From Ndongobacter massiliensis (lineage in GTDB: Bacteria; Bacillota; Clostridia; Tissierellales; Peptoniphilaceae): a stretch of 64,000 nucleotides of DNA. Below the pieces are notes generated by a model. The model had not been told where the DNA came from. It saw only the letters and a list, made by a program, of their open reading frames with translations, and did not search any database. Below, in pieces: positions 8,773 to 17,820 of the stretch; the stretch's first letter is position 1; each line of letters starts with the position of its first letter. The DNA lies in contig NZ_LT635480.1 in assembly GCF_900120375.1 (NCBI RefSeq), positions 186,001-250,000 on the forward strand, given 5' to 3'. Both the position numbers and the translations under genes were made by a program.

Positions 8773-10513
8773 GAGCCGGATTTTTGGCGTTTGTGCATTA
8801 AGTTTGTTGCTGATCGGAACGATGCCGCGGGTAACCCGGGCGGACGAGCCGTCATCCGAGCAACCGGCGTCCTCGGAAACACAGCAGGTGTCGGAAAAGG
8901 CACCGGCGCAAGAGCCGAAGGTGACGGTAGAAGGCGCGCAGACGCTGGCAACGGATTCGGATGCGCTGGAGGCATATGTTGAGGCGAATCAGATTAAAAA
9001 AGGCACGGAGTTTAAGATTCGCATCACGATTCAGAACCCGATGGATCAATTGCTCAGTTCTCCGAAGGTGTCTTTGCTTCTTCCGAAAAATGCGCCCTAT
9101 CAGTTGAAAGACAAAGATCCGAATGTGGCAATTTCTTTAGCGCCCGGGGAAAGTGTAAGTTTGGATTTCGTCGCGGTCGCCAATGAGAATTTGCAAAAGG
9201 GTACCTATGATGTTGCGTTGTCCATGGAACAGTTGCGTGTAGGCGAAGAGGAACCGAAAAGCGAACCTCTGGTGTGGAAGACGACCTTTGCACTGGTTGC
9301 GAATAAAACGGAGTTGACGCCGGCGCAGCGGGAACAGCTGCACAAGTTGATGAAGGCCTGGGAAGAAGGACGCGTCAAAATTGTGGAAGCGGGCGGGGAG
9401 AAACCGGCGGATCCGAAACAGCCGGAGGAACCGAAAAAGCCGGAAGAAATGCCAAATCCGGAATTGCCCACTATCAGCGGCGGAAGTTCCGGCGGGGAGA
9501 TCCTCGGCGGCAGTTTTGGCGGTTCCGGCGGCGGCTCGGAAGGCGGAGAGGGTTCGGTGAAAAACAAGCCGAAACTCATCATTTCCAATTATCAGTTGGA
9601 GCCGGCCATGGCAAAGGCGGGGGAAAACTTCACCATCAATCTGACATTCTTAAATACGAATGAAGAGAAAAGTGTCAATAACATTAAGATTACGCTGAAC
9701 GGCGGCGAACAAAGCGCCACGGCGGACGGAAAACAGCAGCAGGGGTCCGTCTTCACGCCGGTCAACTCTTCCAATACCTTTTACATCGGGAAGATCAGCC
9801 CGCAGGAAACGGCGACAAAACAAATTACGCTGCGCGTCGTACCGAATGCGGTGGCACAAAGCTATACCGTAAAAGTCGATTTTGAGTATGAAGACGGCGA
9901 CGGGAACCAGTTTACGGCACAAGAGCTTATCGGTGTGCCAGTGGTGCAACAGGCAAAGATTTTAATCGGCGAGATTCCGCCCATTACGGCCTCGGTCGGA
10001 GAACCGGTATCCTTGGATCTCGATTTCTATAACACGGGAAAAGATACCCTTTCCACTTTCATGGTGACCTTGGAAGGAGAGGGCTTTGAGGCGGATGAAT
10101 ATCGGCAATTTGTCGGCAACTTTGCTCCCGGGGCATCGGATCGTTTTTCGACCATGATAACGGCGACGGAACCCGGAAAGATTTCGGGGAAACTCGTATT
10201 CACTTATGAGGATTCCACCGGAGCGCAGCAAAGGGAAGAACGCGCCTTTGAAGGGGAAGTCATGGAAATGGGCGGAATCGACGGCGAGGGCATGGTCGAC
10301 CCGGAAACGGGATTCCCGATCGATCCGGAAACCGGAATGGTGATCGATCCGAAGACGGGGATGCCGCTGAATCAAGGCTCTTGGTGGAAGAATCCCATTC
10401 TGTGGTGCATTGTGGCGGCACTGGTTATTCTCGGTACCGTACTCTTCCTGCGTCGGCGCAAAAAAAAGAAGGAGCAGCAGGATCTGCTGATTGATATTGA
10501 TGAAGGTCAGTGA
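8753..10513 (+). CDS. Secreted, C-terminally membrane-anchored protein with CARDB/NEW3-like domains
   Basis: An N-terminal signal peptide (cleavage near TRA-DE, about residue 31) precedes an acidic linker. Three beta-rich regions follow (about 65-190, 275-385 and 400-500) resembling CARDB or NEW3 immunoglobulin-like domains. A Gly/Ser-rich hinge lies near residues 240-268. Near residue 515 come three tandem units of the form D-P-(E/K)-T-G-x-P/M. A C-terminal membrane helix and a basic tail (RRRKKKK) anchor the protein with its bulk outside. It sits between the ABC ATPase and permease and overlaps both, so it is probably an accessory subunit of that transporter. No sortase motif is seen. The exact function is unknown. 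Confidence 0.75.
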   Translation: MKQLKNKSRIFGVCALSLLLIGTMPRVTRADEPSSEQPASSETQQVSEKAPAQEPKVTVEGAQTLATDSDALEAYVEANQIKKGTEFKIRITIQNPMDQLLSSPKVSLLLPKNAPYQLKDKDPNVAISLAPGESVSLDFVAVANENLQKGTYDVALSMEQLRVGEEEPKSEPLVWKTTFALVANKTELTPAQREQLHKLMKAWEEGRVKIVEAGGEKPADPKQPEEPKKPEEMPNPELPTISGGSSGGEILGGSFGGSGGGSEGGEGSVKNKPKLIISNYQLEPAMAKAGENFTINLTFLNTNEEKSVNNIKITLNGGEQSATADGKQQQGSVFTPVNSSNTFYIGKISPQETATKQITLRVVPNAVAQSYTVKVDFEYEDGDGNQFTAQELIGVPVVQQAKILIGEIPPITASVGEPVSLDLDFYNTGKDTLSTFMVTLEGEGFEADEYRQFVGNFAPGASDRFSTMITATEPGKISGKLVFTYEDSTGAQQREERAFEGEVMEMGGIDGEGMVDPETGFPIDPETGMVIDPKTGMPLNQGSWWKNPILWCIVAALVILGTVLFLRRRKKKKEQQDLLIDIDEGQ

Positions 10514-11885
10514 TCTTCTGGCGATGGCGGGGCGCAATCTGCTGCGCCGCAAGTCGCGGACGATCTTGACGATTCTCAGTGTCGTCATCGGGTCGATATC
10601 CATTATTCTCATGTTGTCGCTCGGTTTCGGATTCAGCCGACAGATGGAAGAAAACATGCGCAACATAGGAAGCTTGACGGTTTTGCAGGTCAATCCGTCG
10701 CAATACGTCGATCCGTACGATCCGAATGCGAAGGAGCCGACTTCGGGTGTAATCACGGATGCCGTTGTAAAAAAAATTCAGGAAATACCGCATGTCGAGC
10801 GCGTTTTACCCACCGCAAATGTACAAACGAATTTACAGTTTCGAAGGAAGGGCTACGAAATTTGGTCCAATGTACGGGCGATAGACTTCAGCGCACTAAA
10901 AGAGGGTGATGTCGAGCTTGCGGAGGGACGATTGCCGGAAAACAAGCCGAATTTTGAAATGATTTTCGGCTCAGAAATGCGTGTATTCAAAGTTTCTCCG
11001 AATGGTCGGGGCGGCATGACCGGCAGGCCAGCGCCGGCGGATGATTTTGACTTGAAAAAAGAGCGTTCATTTCTACGCGCCGGTTATAAAGATGAGAGTT
11101 TAATGCCCTCCGGAGTTGGCGGAAGAACTTATGAAGATTTTCCGACCAGCGTCGTCGGTCGCATTGCACAAAGCGATTTGCTTGATTCCTACAGCATTTA
11201 TATTTCCATGGAAAGTTACCGGAAATTCCAGGAAGTCACCATGGAATTAGAGGAAAAGCAGATGGGCGGTTCTCCCGAAGACGGAGCGGCGCAGCCGATG
11301 CGACCGCGCAAAAAACAAAAAACGACCTACTACGAAGAATTGCGTGTTAAAATTGATCGAATGGAAAATGTGGAGGAGGTTGGAAAAAAACTAGAAGAGG
11401 ATTTCCGGCTCAATCCGTACTCGGAGGCACAGTGGATTGAGGAGATGAAAAAACAGGCGCAGCAGGTACAACTCCTGCTGGGTGGCATCGGCTCAGTGGC
11501 ATTGTTGGTTGCTTCGATCGGCATCAGCAATACCATGCTCATGTCCATCTATGAGCGCACGCGGGAGATCGGCGTGATGAAAGTCATCGGCGCGCAGGTC
11601 AAAGACGTGCGGCGGCTGTTTCTCGTCGAAGCGATGCTCATCGGGGTGATTGGAGGCATGATTGGCGTTGCTGCATCCTACGGCTTATCTCACCTGATCA
11701 ATTCTCTGGTTGCCCAGTCCAATCAGGGATTCGGCGGTGATGTCGAAACGCAGCTGAGTTACATTCCAGTGTGGTTGCCGCTCGCGGCGATGGCATTTTC
11801 CGCCGTTGTCGGTCTGGCGGCGGGGTATTTCCCTGCACGGCGGGCGACAAGGCTGTCTGCAATTGAAGCCATTCGTACCAACTGA
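10500..11885 (+). CDS. MacB-like FtsX-domain ABC transporter permease
   Basis: The protein has one N-terminal membrane helix after a NLLRRKSRT-type entry, a large extracytoplasmic MacB_PCD-like region (about residues 45-320) and three C-terminal helices with the FtsX motif (SIGISNTMLMSIYERTREIG). I chose the ATG at 10500 (M-K-V-S-D-L-L) over the TTG at 10491 because it gives the usual family N-terminus. It overlaps the upstream stop by 14 nt, implying translational coupling. The periplasmic part holds a charged low-complexity insert near residue 260-275 (PRKKQKT). With the ATPase and the anchored CARDB-like protein it should form a mechanotransmission-type exporter or extractor of an unknown substrate. 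Confidence 0.88.
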   Translation: MKVSDLLAMAGRNLLRRKSRTILTILSVVIGSISIILMLSLGFGFSRQMEENMRNIGSLTVLQVNPSQYVDPYDPNAKEPTSGVITDAVVKKIQEIPHVERVLPTANVQTNLQFRRKGYEIWSNVRAIDFSALKEGDVELAEGRLPENKPNFEMIFGSEMRVFKVSPNGRGGMTGRPAPADDFDLKKERSFLRAGYKDESLMPSGVGGRTYEDFPTSVVGRIAQSDLLDSYSIYISMESYRKFQEVTMELEEKQMGGSPEDGAAQPMRPRKKQKTTYYEELRVKIDRMENVEEVGKKLEEDFRLNPYSEAQWIEEMKKQAQQVQLLLGGIGSVALLVASIGISNTMLMSIYERTREIGVMKVIGAQVKDVRRLFLVEAMLIGVIGGMIGVAASYGLSHLINSLVAQSNQGFGGDVETQLSYIPVWLPLAAMAFSAVVGLAAGYFPARRATRLSAIEAIRTN

Positions 11886-11903
11886 TCATCCGAAGGGGGT
11901 GTC

Positions 11904-12659
11904 ATGTCCGAAAAACCATCGGCTCTGCGTACCGTTGCGATTCTTTCCGCGGCAGGGCGGGGAATACGCGTTGGGAGCGTACGCAATAAAGTACTTCTTC
12001 CGCTCCTCGGAAAACCGATCTTAGCTTATGCATTGGAAGCGCTTCGCGCGGTTCCTAGGCTGGATGGTTTTGTCCTTGTCGTGCGCAAAGAAGAGCGTGA
12101 AGAGATTTTGAATCAAGTGGTGAAAAAGGTCTTGGCAGGAGATCCAAGACCTTTTTGGCTGTGTTCCGGTGGGGAAACGCGCGAAGATTCCATGTGGAGC
12201 GGTCTGCAGACGTTGCCGGATTCCTGTGAGACCGTTCTGTACCACGACGGGGCGCGACCTTTTCTTGCGCCGGCTGTCGTCGAGGCTGCACTGGATCGCT
12301 TTTTTGCCGGAACGGAAGACGGCGTCGTGTGTGCCGTGCCCGTGAAAGATACGATTAAAGTCGTCGGAAAAAACGATCGGGTCACGGCGACGCCCATACG
12401 CGCCGGTTTGCGTGCCGTGCAGACGCCCCAGATTTTTCGGCGGCAAGCCATTGTTCATGCGTATGAAGTAGCACGGGATGAATCGATTCAAACGACGGAC
12501 GATGCACAGATTTTAGAGATCGCCGGTGGAAAAATTGCCGTAACGGCGGGCGATTATGGTAATATAAAGATCACGACGCCGGAAGATCTTGCGTATGGGG
12601 AATGGCTTTTACGCACCCAGAAAAAAGATGCAGGCGCAGGACACGGACGGGAATCATAG
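11904..12659 (+). CDS. ispD: 2-C-methyl-D-erythritol 4-phosphate cytidylyltransferase
   Basis: IspD forms CDP-methylerythritol from MEP and CTP in the non-mevalonate isoprenoid pathway. The N-terminal nucleotide-binding loop ([11 protein letters not shown]) lacks the more usual SAG pattern by one residue but keeps glycines and basic residues. The following [11 protein letters not shown], the HDGARPF motif and the TPQIF motif are all present. At 251 residues it is slightly longer than typical because of a basic C-terminal tail. The start is the ATG behind GAAGGGGG. It lies 18 nt after the ABC permease, and ispF follows after 26 nt, so it may be read through from the ABC operon. Confidence 0.93.
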   Translation: MSEKPSALRTVAILSAAGRGIRVGSVRNKVLLPLLGKPILAYALEALRAVPRLDGFVLVVRKEEREEILNQVVKKVLAGDPRPFWLCSGGETREDSMWSGLQTLPDSCETVLYHDGARPFLAPAVVEAALDRFFAGTEDGVVCAVPVKDTIKVVGKNDRVTATPIRAGLRAVQTPQIFRRQAIVHAYEVARDESIQTTDDAQILEIAGGKIAVTAGDYGNIKITTPEDLAYGEWLLRTQKKDAGAGHGRES

Positions 12660-12685
12660 TAACGCCTGTGTCAAAGGAGGAAGGT

Positions 12686-13183
12686 ATGCAAAAGGAACCT
12701 CGCATTGGACACGGGTATGATGTGCATCAACTGGTGGAAGGACGCCGTCTGGTTCTGGGCGGAGTTGACATTCCCTTTGAACGGGGACTGCTCGGTCACT
12801 CGGATGCGGATGTATTGGTTCATGCCATTATGGACGGCATTTGCGGCGCACTGTGTTTGGGAGATATCGGACAACTATTTCCCGACACCGATGCAGCATA
12901 TAAAGATATTTCATCCATCAAATTATTGAAAGAGGTTGTGACGCGCATGGACGCTGCGGGATATCGCTTGGGCAATGTCGATGCAGTTGTGTGTTGTGAG
13001 CGGCCGAAGTTGGCGTCTTATATTCCGGAAATGAGGCGGCGATTAGCCGCTGTTTTACAGGCGCCGACCGATTGTGTGAGCGTGAAGGCGACAACCACCG
13101 AAAAGCTCGGGTTTGTCGGACGCGAAGAGGGCATTGCAGCGCATGCAGTGGTGTTGCTGTTTCCGCGCATCGCGGCAGAATGA
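12686..13183 (+). CDS. ispF: 2-C-methyl-D-erythritol 2,4-cyclodiphosphate synthase
   Basis: IspF cyclises CDP-ME 2-phosphate to MEcPP. The metal-binding GHGYDVHQL motif (D and H ligands), [13 protein letters not shown] and the C-terminal [13 protein letters not shown] are intact. The length is 165 residues. The start is the ATG 4 nt behind AGGAGGAAGG; the frame is open further upstream but that part overlaps ispD and is not coding. It follows ispD, the classic pairing that supplies the cell's isoprenoids through the MEP pathway. Confidence 0.95.
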   Translation: MQKEPRIGHGYDVHQLVEGRRLVLGGVDIPFERGLLGHSDADVLVHAIMDGICGALCLGDIGQLFPDTDAAYKDISSIKLLKEVVTRMDAAGYRLGNVDAVVCCERPKLASYIPEMRRRLAAVLQAPTDCVSVKATTTEKLGFVGREEGIAAHAVVLLFPRIAAE

Positions 13184-13220
13184 TGCGCCGGTTTCGGCTG
13201 TGCAACGGAACGTGTAGAAA

Positions 13221-13244
13221 TCCGTCTAGCCTTTGTAAGACGGA
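13221..13244 (+). promoter_or_regulatory. Hairpin next to the metK ribosome binding site
   Basis: TCCGTCT (13221-13227) pairs with AGACGGA (13238-13244) around a loop of about 10 nt. The 3' arm abuts the purine-rich Shine-Dalgarno region (GAAGGGAG). It may modulate metK translation. It does not match the SAM-I riboswitch layout. Confidence 0.35.
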
Positions 13245-13257
13245 GAAGGGAGTGTGT

Positions 13258-14445
13258 ATGAGACATTTATTTACATCGGAATCGGTTACGGAAGGACATC
13301 CGGATAAACTGTGCGATCAGGTGTCCGATGCAATTTTGGATGCGTTACTGGAACAGGAGCGCGAGGCGCGCGTGGCTTGTGAATGCTTTACGACAACCGG
13401 CGCCGTGTTCGTCATGGGCGAAATTTCGGCAAAGGATGCCTATGTTGACATTCCGAGCATTGTGCGCAAGACGGTATGCGAGATCGGTTACGACAATCCC
13501 GCATCGGGGTTTGATGGACATACCTGTGCGGTGTTGACGGCCATCAACGAACAATCGCCGGATATTGCGCAGGGGGTTAACGCGGCGCTGGAAGCGCGCG
13601 AAGGGGACACAGATCCGTACGATCGGATCGGCGCAGGCGATCAGGGCATGGTGTTTGGCTACGCCTGTGACGAGACGGAAAGCTTTATGCCGCTTCCGAT
13701 TTCATTGGCGCACGCCTTGGCGCAGCGGTTGGCGCTCGTGCGCAAGGAAGGGCGCGTCGCTCACTTGCGTCCGGACGGGAAAACGCAGGTGACAGTCGAA
13801 TACGAAGACCAAAAACCAGTGCGCGTCGATACTGTTTTAATTTCGACCCAGCATGATCCACAGGCGAAGATCGCGGAACTGCGCAAGGCGCTCTGGGAAG
13901 AGGTCGTCTGTCCGGTAATAGATGCCTCTTTGCTGGACGAAAAAACGAAATTTCTGGTGAATCCGACCGGTCGCTTTGAAATCGGCGGGCCGCAGGCAGA
14001 TACCGGTTTGACCGGGCGAAAAATAGTCGTCGATTCCTACGGCGGTTTCGGTCGCGTCGGTGGGGGTGCATTCTCCGGCAAAGACCCCACAAAAGTGGAT
14101 CGCTCCGCCAGCTACTATGCGCGCTACATTGCGAAAAACCTGGTTGCTGCGGGCGCAGCGAGTCACGTGGAAGTCGGCGTCGCCTATGCCATCGGCGTGG
14201 CAAAGCCCTTATCCCTTTATGTGGACAGCTTTGGAACCGGCTGTGTTTCCGATGAACGCCTGCGGGCCATTGTGGAAAGCTGTTTCGATTTGCGCCCGGC
14301 AGCGATCATTGACGCATTACAGCTGCGCCGCCCCATTTATCGCAAAACGGCAGCCTATGGGCACTTTGGCAGAGAAGATGCGGACTTCACATGGGAACGC
14401 ATCGATCGCGTTGCGGAGATCCGCGCGTGTTTGACGAAAGCATAG
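13258..14445 (+). CDS. metK: S-adenosylmethionine synthetase
   Basis: MetK makes SAM from methionine and ATP in the cytoplasm. Conserved blocks are [13 protein letters not shown] (catalytic His and metal Asp), the GAGDQG active-site loop, and [16 protein letters not shown]. The length from the chosen ATG is 395 residues, normal for the family; the frame extends upstream, but the ATG behind GGAGAAGGGAG gives the conserved N-terminus M-R-H-L-F-T-S-E. It lies 74 nt after ispF and 8 nt before arcA, so it probably belongs to the same transcript. Confidence 0.97.
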   Translation: MRHLFTSESVTEGHPDKLCDQVSDAILDALLEQEREARVACECFTTTGAVFVMGEISAKDAYVDIPSIVRKTVCEIGYDNPASGFDGHTCAVLTAINEQSPDIAQGVNAALEAREGDTDPYDRIGAGDQGMVFGYACDETESFMPLPISLAHALAQRLALVRKEGRVAHLRPDGKTQVTVEYEDQKPVRVDTVLISTQHDPQAKIAELRKALWEEVVCPVIDASLLDEKTKFLVNPTGRFEIGGPQADTGLTGRKIVVDSYGGFGRVGGGAFSGKDPTKVDRSASYYARYIAKNLVAAGAASHVEVGVAYAIGVAKPLSLYVDSFGTGCVSDERLRAIVESCFDLRPAAIIDALQLRRPIYRKTAAYGHFGREDADFTWERIDRVAEIRACLTKA

Positions 14446-14453
14446 GAGGCAGT

Positions 14454-15683
14454 ATGTCGGTCATTCAGGTCACCAACGAGATTGGAACGCTGCGGGAAGT
14501 GTTGATTCATTGCCCCGGCGATGAGTTGCTCCAGCTGGTTCCCCAAAATTTAACGGAACTTCTGTTTGATGACATTCCCTACCTGCGACAGGCGCGTCGG
14601 GAACACGAGGCATTTTGCAAAATTTTCACCGACCATCAGGTGCGCGTCGTTGCACTGCGCGACTTGGTGGCGGAGACAATGGAGGCGCATCCGGAGCTGG
14701 TCGAGCCGTTTCTCGAGCGCTTCATCCGCGAGGGCGATGTTCGCCTTCCTGCATATCGGCAGGCATTGCTAGCCTATTTCGAGCAATTTACAGACCGTCG
14801 TGCCTTAGTCGATGCGACGATGCGCGGGGTGACGCTCTCCGAGATCGATGGTGGACGTCAGCCGACGAATCTCTTTGAGTACCTAGGCGGGCCTTCGATC
14901 TTTCTCCTCGACCCGATTCCGAACCTCTATTTTACGCGCGATATGCTTTCCACCATGGGCAGTGGCGTTGTCATTCCGCGGATGTTTTCGAAAACGCGCA
15001 GCCGTGAGACGATCTATACGGATTTCTTCCTACAGCACCACCCAAAATATGAAGGAAAAGTCCCGGTCTACTACCGGCGCGACAGCGAATTCAATATTGA
15101 AGGCGGGGACATTCTTAACCTTCGGGCAGATTTGATCGCCGTAGGGCTCTCGCAGCGCACGTCGCCCGAAGCCGTAGAGCAGTTGGCACAAACGCTCTTT
15201 TTCGAGTCGGATTCCGCGGTGCGGAAAGTGCTTGCCATTCAGATTCCCAATACGCGCGCCTATATGCACTTGGATACCGTCTTTACGCAAATTGATCGCG
15301 ATGCGTTTACCTACCATCCGGGGATCATGCAGTCGCTGCGTTTCTTTGAATTGACGCCGAACCATGGAACCATTGCCATTCGCGAGCGCGAGGGTCGTCT
15401 GGAGGATCTGCTTGCCGAAGCGCTGGAATTGGATGCGGTGCGCCTGTTCCCCTGTGCCGGTGGCGATTGGATTGCCGCCGAGCGCGAGCAGTGGAACGAT
15501 GGTTCAAATACCTTGGCAATTGCACCGGGCGTTATTTTGACCTATGATCGCAATGAAATGACCAATGCTTTGTTGCGCGAGGCGGGCTTTACCGTTCTGG
15601 AAATGCCGAGTTATGAATTGTCAAAAGGTCGGGGCGGTCCACGCTGTATGTCGATGCCGCTGTGGCGTGAAAATTTAGAGTAA
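14454..15683 (+). CDS. arcA: Arginine deiminase
   Basis: ArcA hydrolyses arginine to citrulline and ammonia, the first step of the arginine dihydrolase pathway. The FTRD motif is at residues 160-163. Also present are the IEGGD block, the MHLDTVFT block with the catalytic histidine, and the nucleophile C398 in GGPRCMSMP. The length is 409 residues, as expected. The start is the ATG behind AGGAGG. No arcB (ornithine carbamoyltransferase), arcC (carbamate kinase) or arcD is visible in the window, so the rest of the pathway must be elsewhere if it exists. The gene sits 8 nt after metK. Confidence 0.96.
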   Translation: MSVIQVTNEIGTLREVLIHCPGDELLQLVPQNLTELLFDDIPYLRQARREHEAFCKIFTDHQVRVVALRDLVAETMEAHPELVEPFLERFIREGDVRLPAYRQALLAYFEQFTDRRALVDATMRGVTLSEIDGGRQPTNLFEYLGGPSIFLLDPIPNLYFTRDMLSTMGSGVVIPRMFSKTRSRETIYTDFFLQHHPKYEGKVPVYYRRDSEFNIEGGDILNLRADLIAVGLSQRTSPEAVEQLAQTLFFESDSAVRKVLAIQIPNTRAYMHLDTVFTQIDRDAFTYHPGIMQSLRFFELTPNHGTIAIREREGRLEDLLAEALELDAVRLFPCAGGDWIAAEREQWNDGSNTLAIAPGVILTYDRNEMTNALLREAGFTVLEMPSYELSKGRGGPRCMSMPLWRENLE

Positions 15684-15694
15684 CGGGGCAAAAT

Positions 15695-16753
15695 ATGGCT
15701 TATTTTCGTAAAAATGTGGCGATTGACTTGGGAACGACCAGCATTCTGGTCTTTACGCGCGCGGGCGGGGTGTTGTTAAATGAACCGTCCGTCGTTGCCA
15801 TCGACACTTTCACCGATCGCATTGTCGCCGTCGGGCAGGAAGCGCGGGAAATGTTGGGACGTACCCCCGGAAATATCGTGGCGCAGCGCCCGCTGCGCGA
15901 CGGGGTGATTGCAGATTATCGCTCGACGGAGCGCATGCTGAAATACTTCATCCGCAAGGCCGTGGGGCGTACGTTACTGCGCCCGGATATCATCGTATGC
16001 ATTCCCTCCCAAGCGACACAGGTACAAAAACGCGCCGTCATACAGGCAGCTACGGCGGCCGGCGCGCACAGCACCTATCTGATTGAAGAACCGCTGGCTG
16101 CGGCGATTGGGTCGGGCGTGGATATTGCCGATCCCGGCGGAAATCTGATCATCGATATTGGCGGCGGAACGACGGATGTGGCACTCATTTCGCTGGGCGG
16201 CATTGTGTTGTCCCGTTCGATACGCATTGCCGGCGATGAATGCGACCGCGCCATCGCTACCTACATTCGAAAGAAATACGACATTATCATTGGGGAAAAA
16301 TCGGCGGAAGAGATCAAAATCCGGTTGGGTTCTTCGGCGTCGACGGGTATGGAAGAAACGTTGGAAGTGAAAGGGCGCAGCCTTGTCGACGGGTTGCCGG
16401 TACACGTGTATGTCAGCTCTGCCGATATTGCCGAAGCGTTGGACGAACCGCTGGAGCACATTGTGGATGCCGTGCACAAGGTGCTGTCGGAAACACCACC
16501 GGAGCTTTCTTCGGATCTTTTCGATCGCGGGGTGCTTTTAACCGGCGGCGGCTCGCTCGTGCGCGGGTTGGATCAGCGCATCCGCGACCGCATCGGCATT
16601 GAAGTGAAACACACGGAAAGCCCCATTACCTCGGTGGTACGCGGCACGGGACGGGCCTTGGCGTGGATTCGGCGTCTCAATCCCGGCGATGAAATTTTAG
16701 CGGAAAATACAAGAAAACAAATTATGCAGCGCGAGGGATTGCGCAAGCGCTAG
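15695..16753 (+). CDS. MreB/Mbl-family rod-shape actin homologue
   Basis: The 352-residue protein has the actin-fold motifs: phosphate 1 (AIDLGTTSILVF), phosphate 2 (DIGGGTTDVALIS) and the adenosine motif (LTGGGSLVRGL). MreB filaments on the inner membrane guide lateral wall synthesis. mreC and mreD do not follow, so this may be an Mbl or MreBH-type paralogue rather than the main mreB. The gene lies 11 nt after arcA with a weak ribosome binding site (ACGGGGC). A hairpin (16731-16762) covers its stop codon and lies between it and the convergent murI. Confidence 0.9.
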   Translation: MAYFRKNVAIDLGTTSILVFTRAGGVLLNEPSVVAIDTFTDRIVAVGQEAREMLGRTPGNIVAQRPLRDGVIADYRSTERMLKYFIRKAVGRTLLRPDIIVCIPSQATQVQKRAVIQAATAAGAHSTYLIEEPLAAAIGSGVDIADPGGNLIIDIGGGTTDVALISLGGIVLSRSIRIAGDECDRAIATYIRKKYDIIIGEKSAEEIKIRLGSSASTGMEETLEVKGRSLVDGLPVHVYVSSADIAEALDEPLEHIVDAVHKVLSETPPELSSDLFDRGVLLTGGGSLVRGLDQRIRDRIGIEVKHTESPITSVVRGTGRALAWIRRLNPGDEILAENTRKQIMQREGLRKR

Positions 16754-16762
16754 ATCCCTCGC
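16731..16762. terminator. Possible hairpin between convergent mreB-like and murI genes
   Basis: GCGAGGGAT (16731-16739) pairs with ATCCCTCGC (16754-16762), with inner GCGC pairing, spanning the mreB-like stop codon. It lacks a clear T-run on either side, so intrinsic termination is uncertain. Confidence 0.35.
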
Positions 16763-16769
16763 CGTTCCC

Positions 16770-17654
16770 TCAGGAAAGATGCACCGTCTCCATGGAAAAA
16801 GGAAGGTGCGGGAAAATACGTGTTGCCACCGCGTGTACAGCGGCGGCATTTCCGGTGGTGCAGATGTGAACGGAAGGCGATGCCGGCGCAGGTTGGGAAG
16901 GGACGGAATTTTTCTCGGTCCCTTCTTTTTTCAGGCGTTCGTTTTGTCCACCTATTTTCCATGCCGTGCGCATCGTTGCCATCGCAGCGTCCGCAACGAA
17001 GGTTTGCAAAAAGGCGCGCAGAATTTCCTCCGCTGGATCAAGCAGGGGGACGCCCGGTAAAAGCTGTTCAATTTCCCGGCGCAGGAATGGAAAATGGGTG
17101 CAGCCGAGGAGAACGGCTTCTGGTGGATTTTGCATCCAGGGGCGCACCGTGTTTTCAACGGTGTGCAAGGCATGGGTCGTGCCAAATTGATTTTGTTCGA
17201 CGAGCGGAACCCAGTTTGGGCAGGCGATGCTTTCCATGTGCATCGCGGGATCTTGCGCCAACAGCTTTTCTTCGTAACAGCGCGAGTGCACTGTGGCCGC
17301 CGTCGCGAGCAGGCCCAAATGACGGGGGTGGTGCTTTGCCACCAGTGCGCAAACCGCCGCCGTTGTATCGAAAAGCGGCAAATTCGGGTATTCTCTGCGC
17401 AAAGCGTCTCCGGCGAGTACACTGGCCGTATTGCACGCGAGCAGGAGCGCATCGACGCCCCGTTCCAGTAGAAAAGCAGCGCCTTCTTTTACGAACGCGA
17501 TGATCTCTTCCGGTGGGCGATCTCCATAAGGAGCACGTGCATTATCGCCGAGATATAGATAGTTTGCGGGATAGGCGGCGACAAAAGGGCGCAGAACGCT
17601 GAAACCGCCGATGCCCGAATCGAAAATACCGATGGTTTGAATTGCGGGTGTCAT
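16770..17654 (-). CDS. murI: Glutamate racemase
   Basis: MurI converts L- to D-glutamate for peptidoglycan. The two catalytic cysteines are present: C74 in LACNTAS and C185 in GCTHFP. The DSGIGG motif is at residues 12-17 and the GDNARAPYG block follows. At 294 residues it is longer than usual because of a basic, proline-containing insert before the last strand. It is transcribed against its neighbours, with a good promoter at 17675-17703 and its own ribosome binding site (AAAGGAG). Confidence 0.95.
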   Translation of the reverse strand: MTPAIQTIGIFDSGIGGFSVLRPFVAAYPANYLYLGDNARAPYGDRPPEEIIAFVKEGAAFLLERGVDALLLACNTASVLAGDALRREYPNLPLFDTTAAVCALVAKHHPRHLGLLATAATVHSRCYEEKLLAQDPAMHMESIACPNWVPLVEQNQFGTTHALHTVENTVRPWMQNPPEAVLLGCTHFPFLRREIEQLLPGVPLLDPAEEILRAFLQTFVADAAMATMRTAWKIGGQNERLKKEGTEKNSVPSQPAPASPSVHICTTGNAAAVHAVATRIFPHLPFSMETVHLS

Positions 17655-17674
17655 AATGCTCCTTTCCGCTTTTT

Positions 17675-17703
17675 ATTATCCGAGCAATGTTTCGTTTCGT
17701 CAA
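17675..17703 (-). promoter_or_regulatory. Sigma-A promoter for murI
   Basis: On the reverse strand TTGACG (17698-17703) is followed after 17 nt by GATAAT (17675-17680), about 20 nt upstream of the start codon. Confidence 0.65.
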
Positions 17704-17820
17704 ACAATGCTTGAAAAATCGCAGGAAGCGTCGTCATGCCGCTGAAGCCGCGGCGCAAACGGGGCGTGACAGGGTTTGAAACTTCCGATATACTAAAGCA
17801 TATAATAGAAGGGAGCGACG

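Noticed and set aside
13184-13257. SAM-I riboswitch upstream of metK
   Set aside because: The region is only 74 nt and lacks the conserved SAM-I core; only a simple hairpin is present.
17776-17806. Promoter for the HAD phosphatase gene
   Set aside because: TTGAAA and TATAAT are 19 nt apart and the predicted start would fall within the ribosome binding site, so it is noted only as a possibility in the gene entry.
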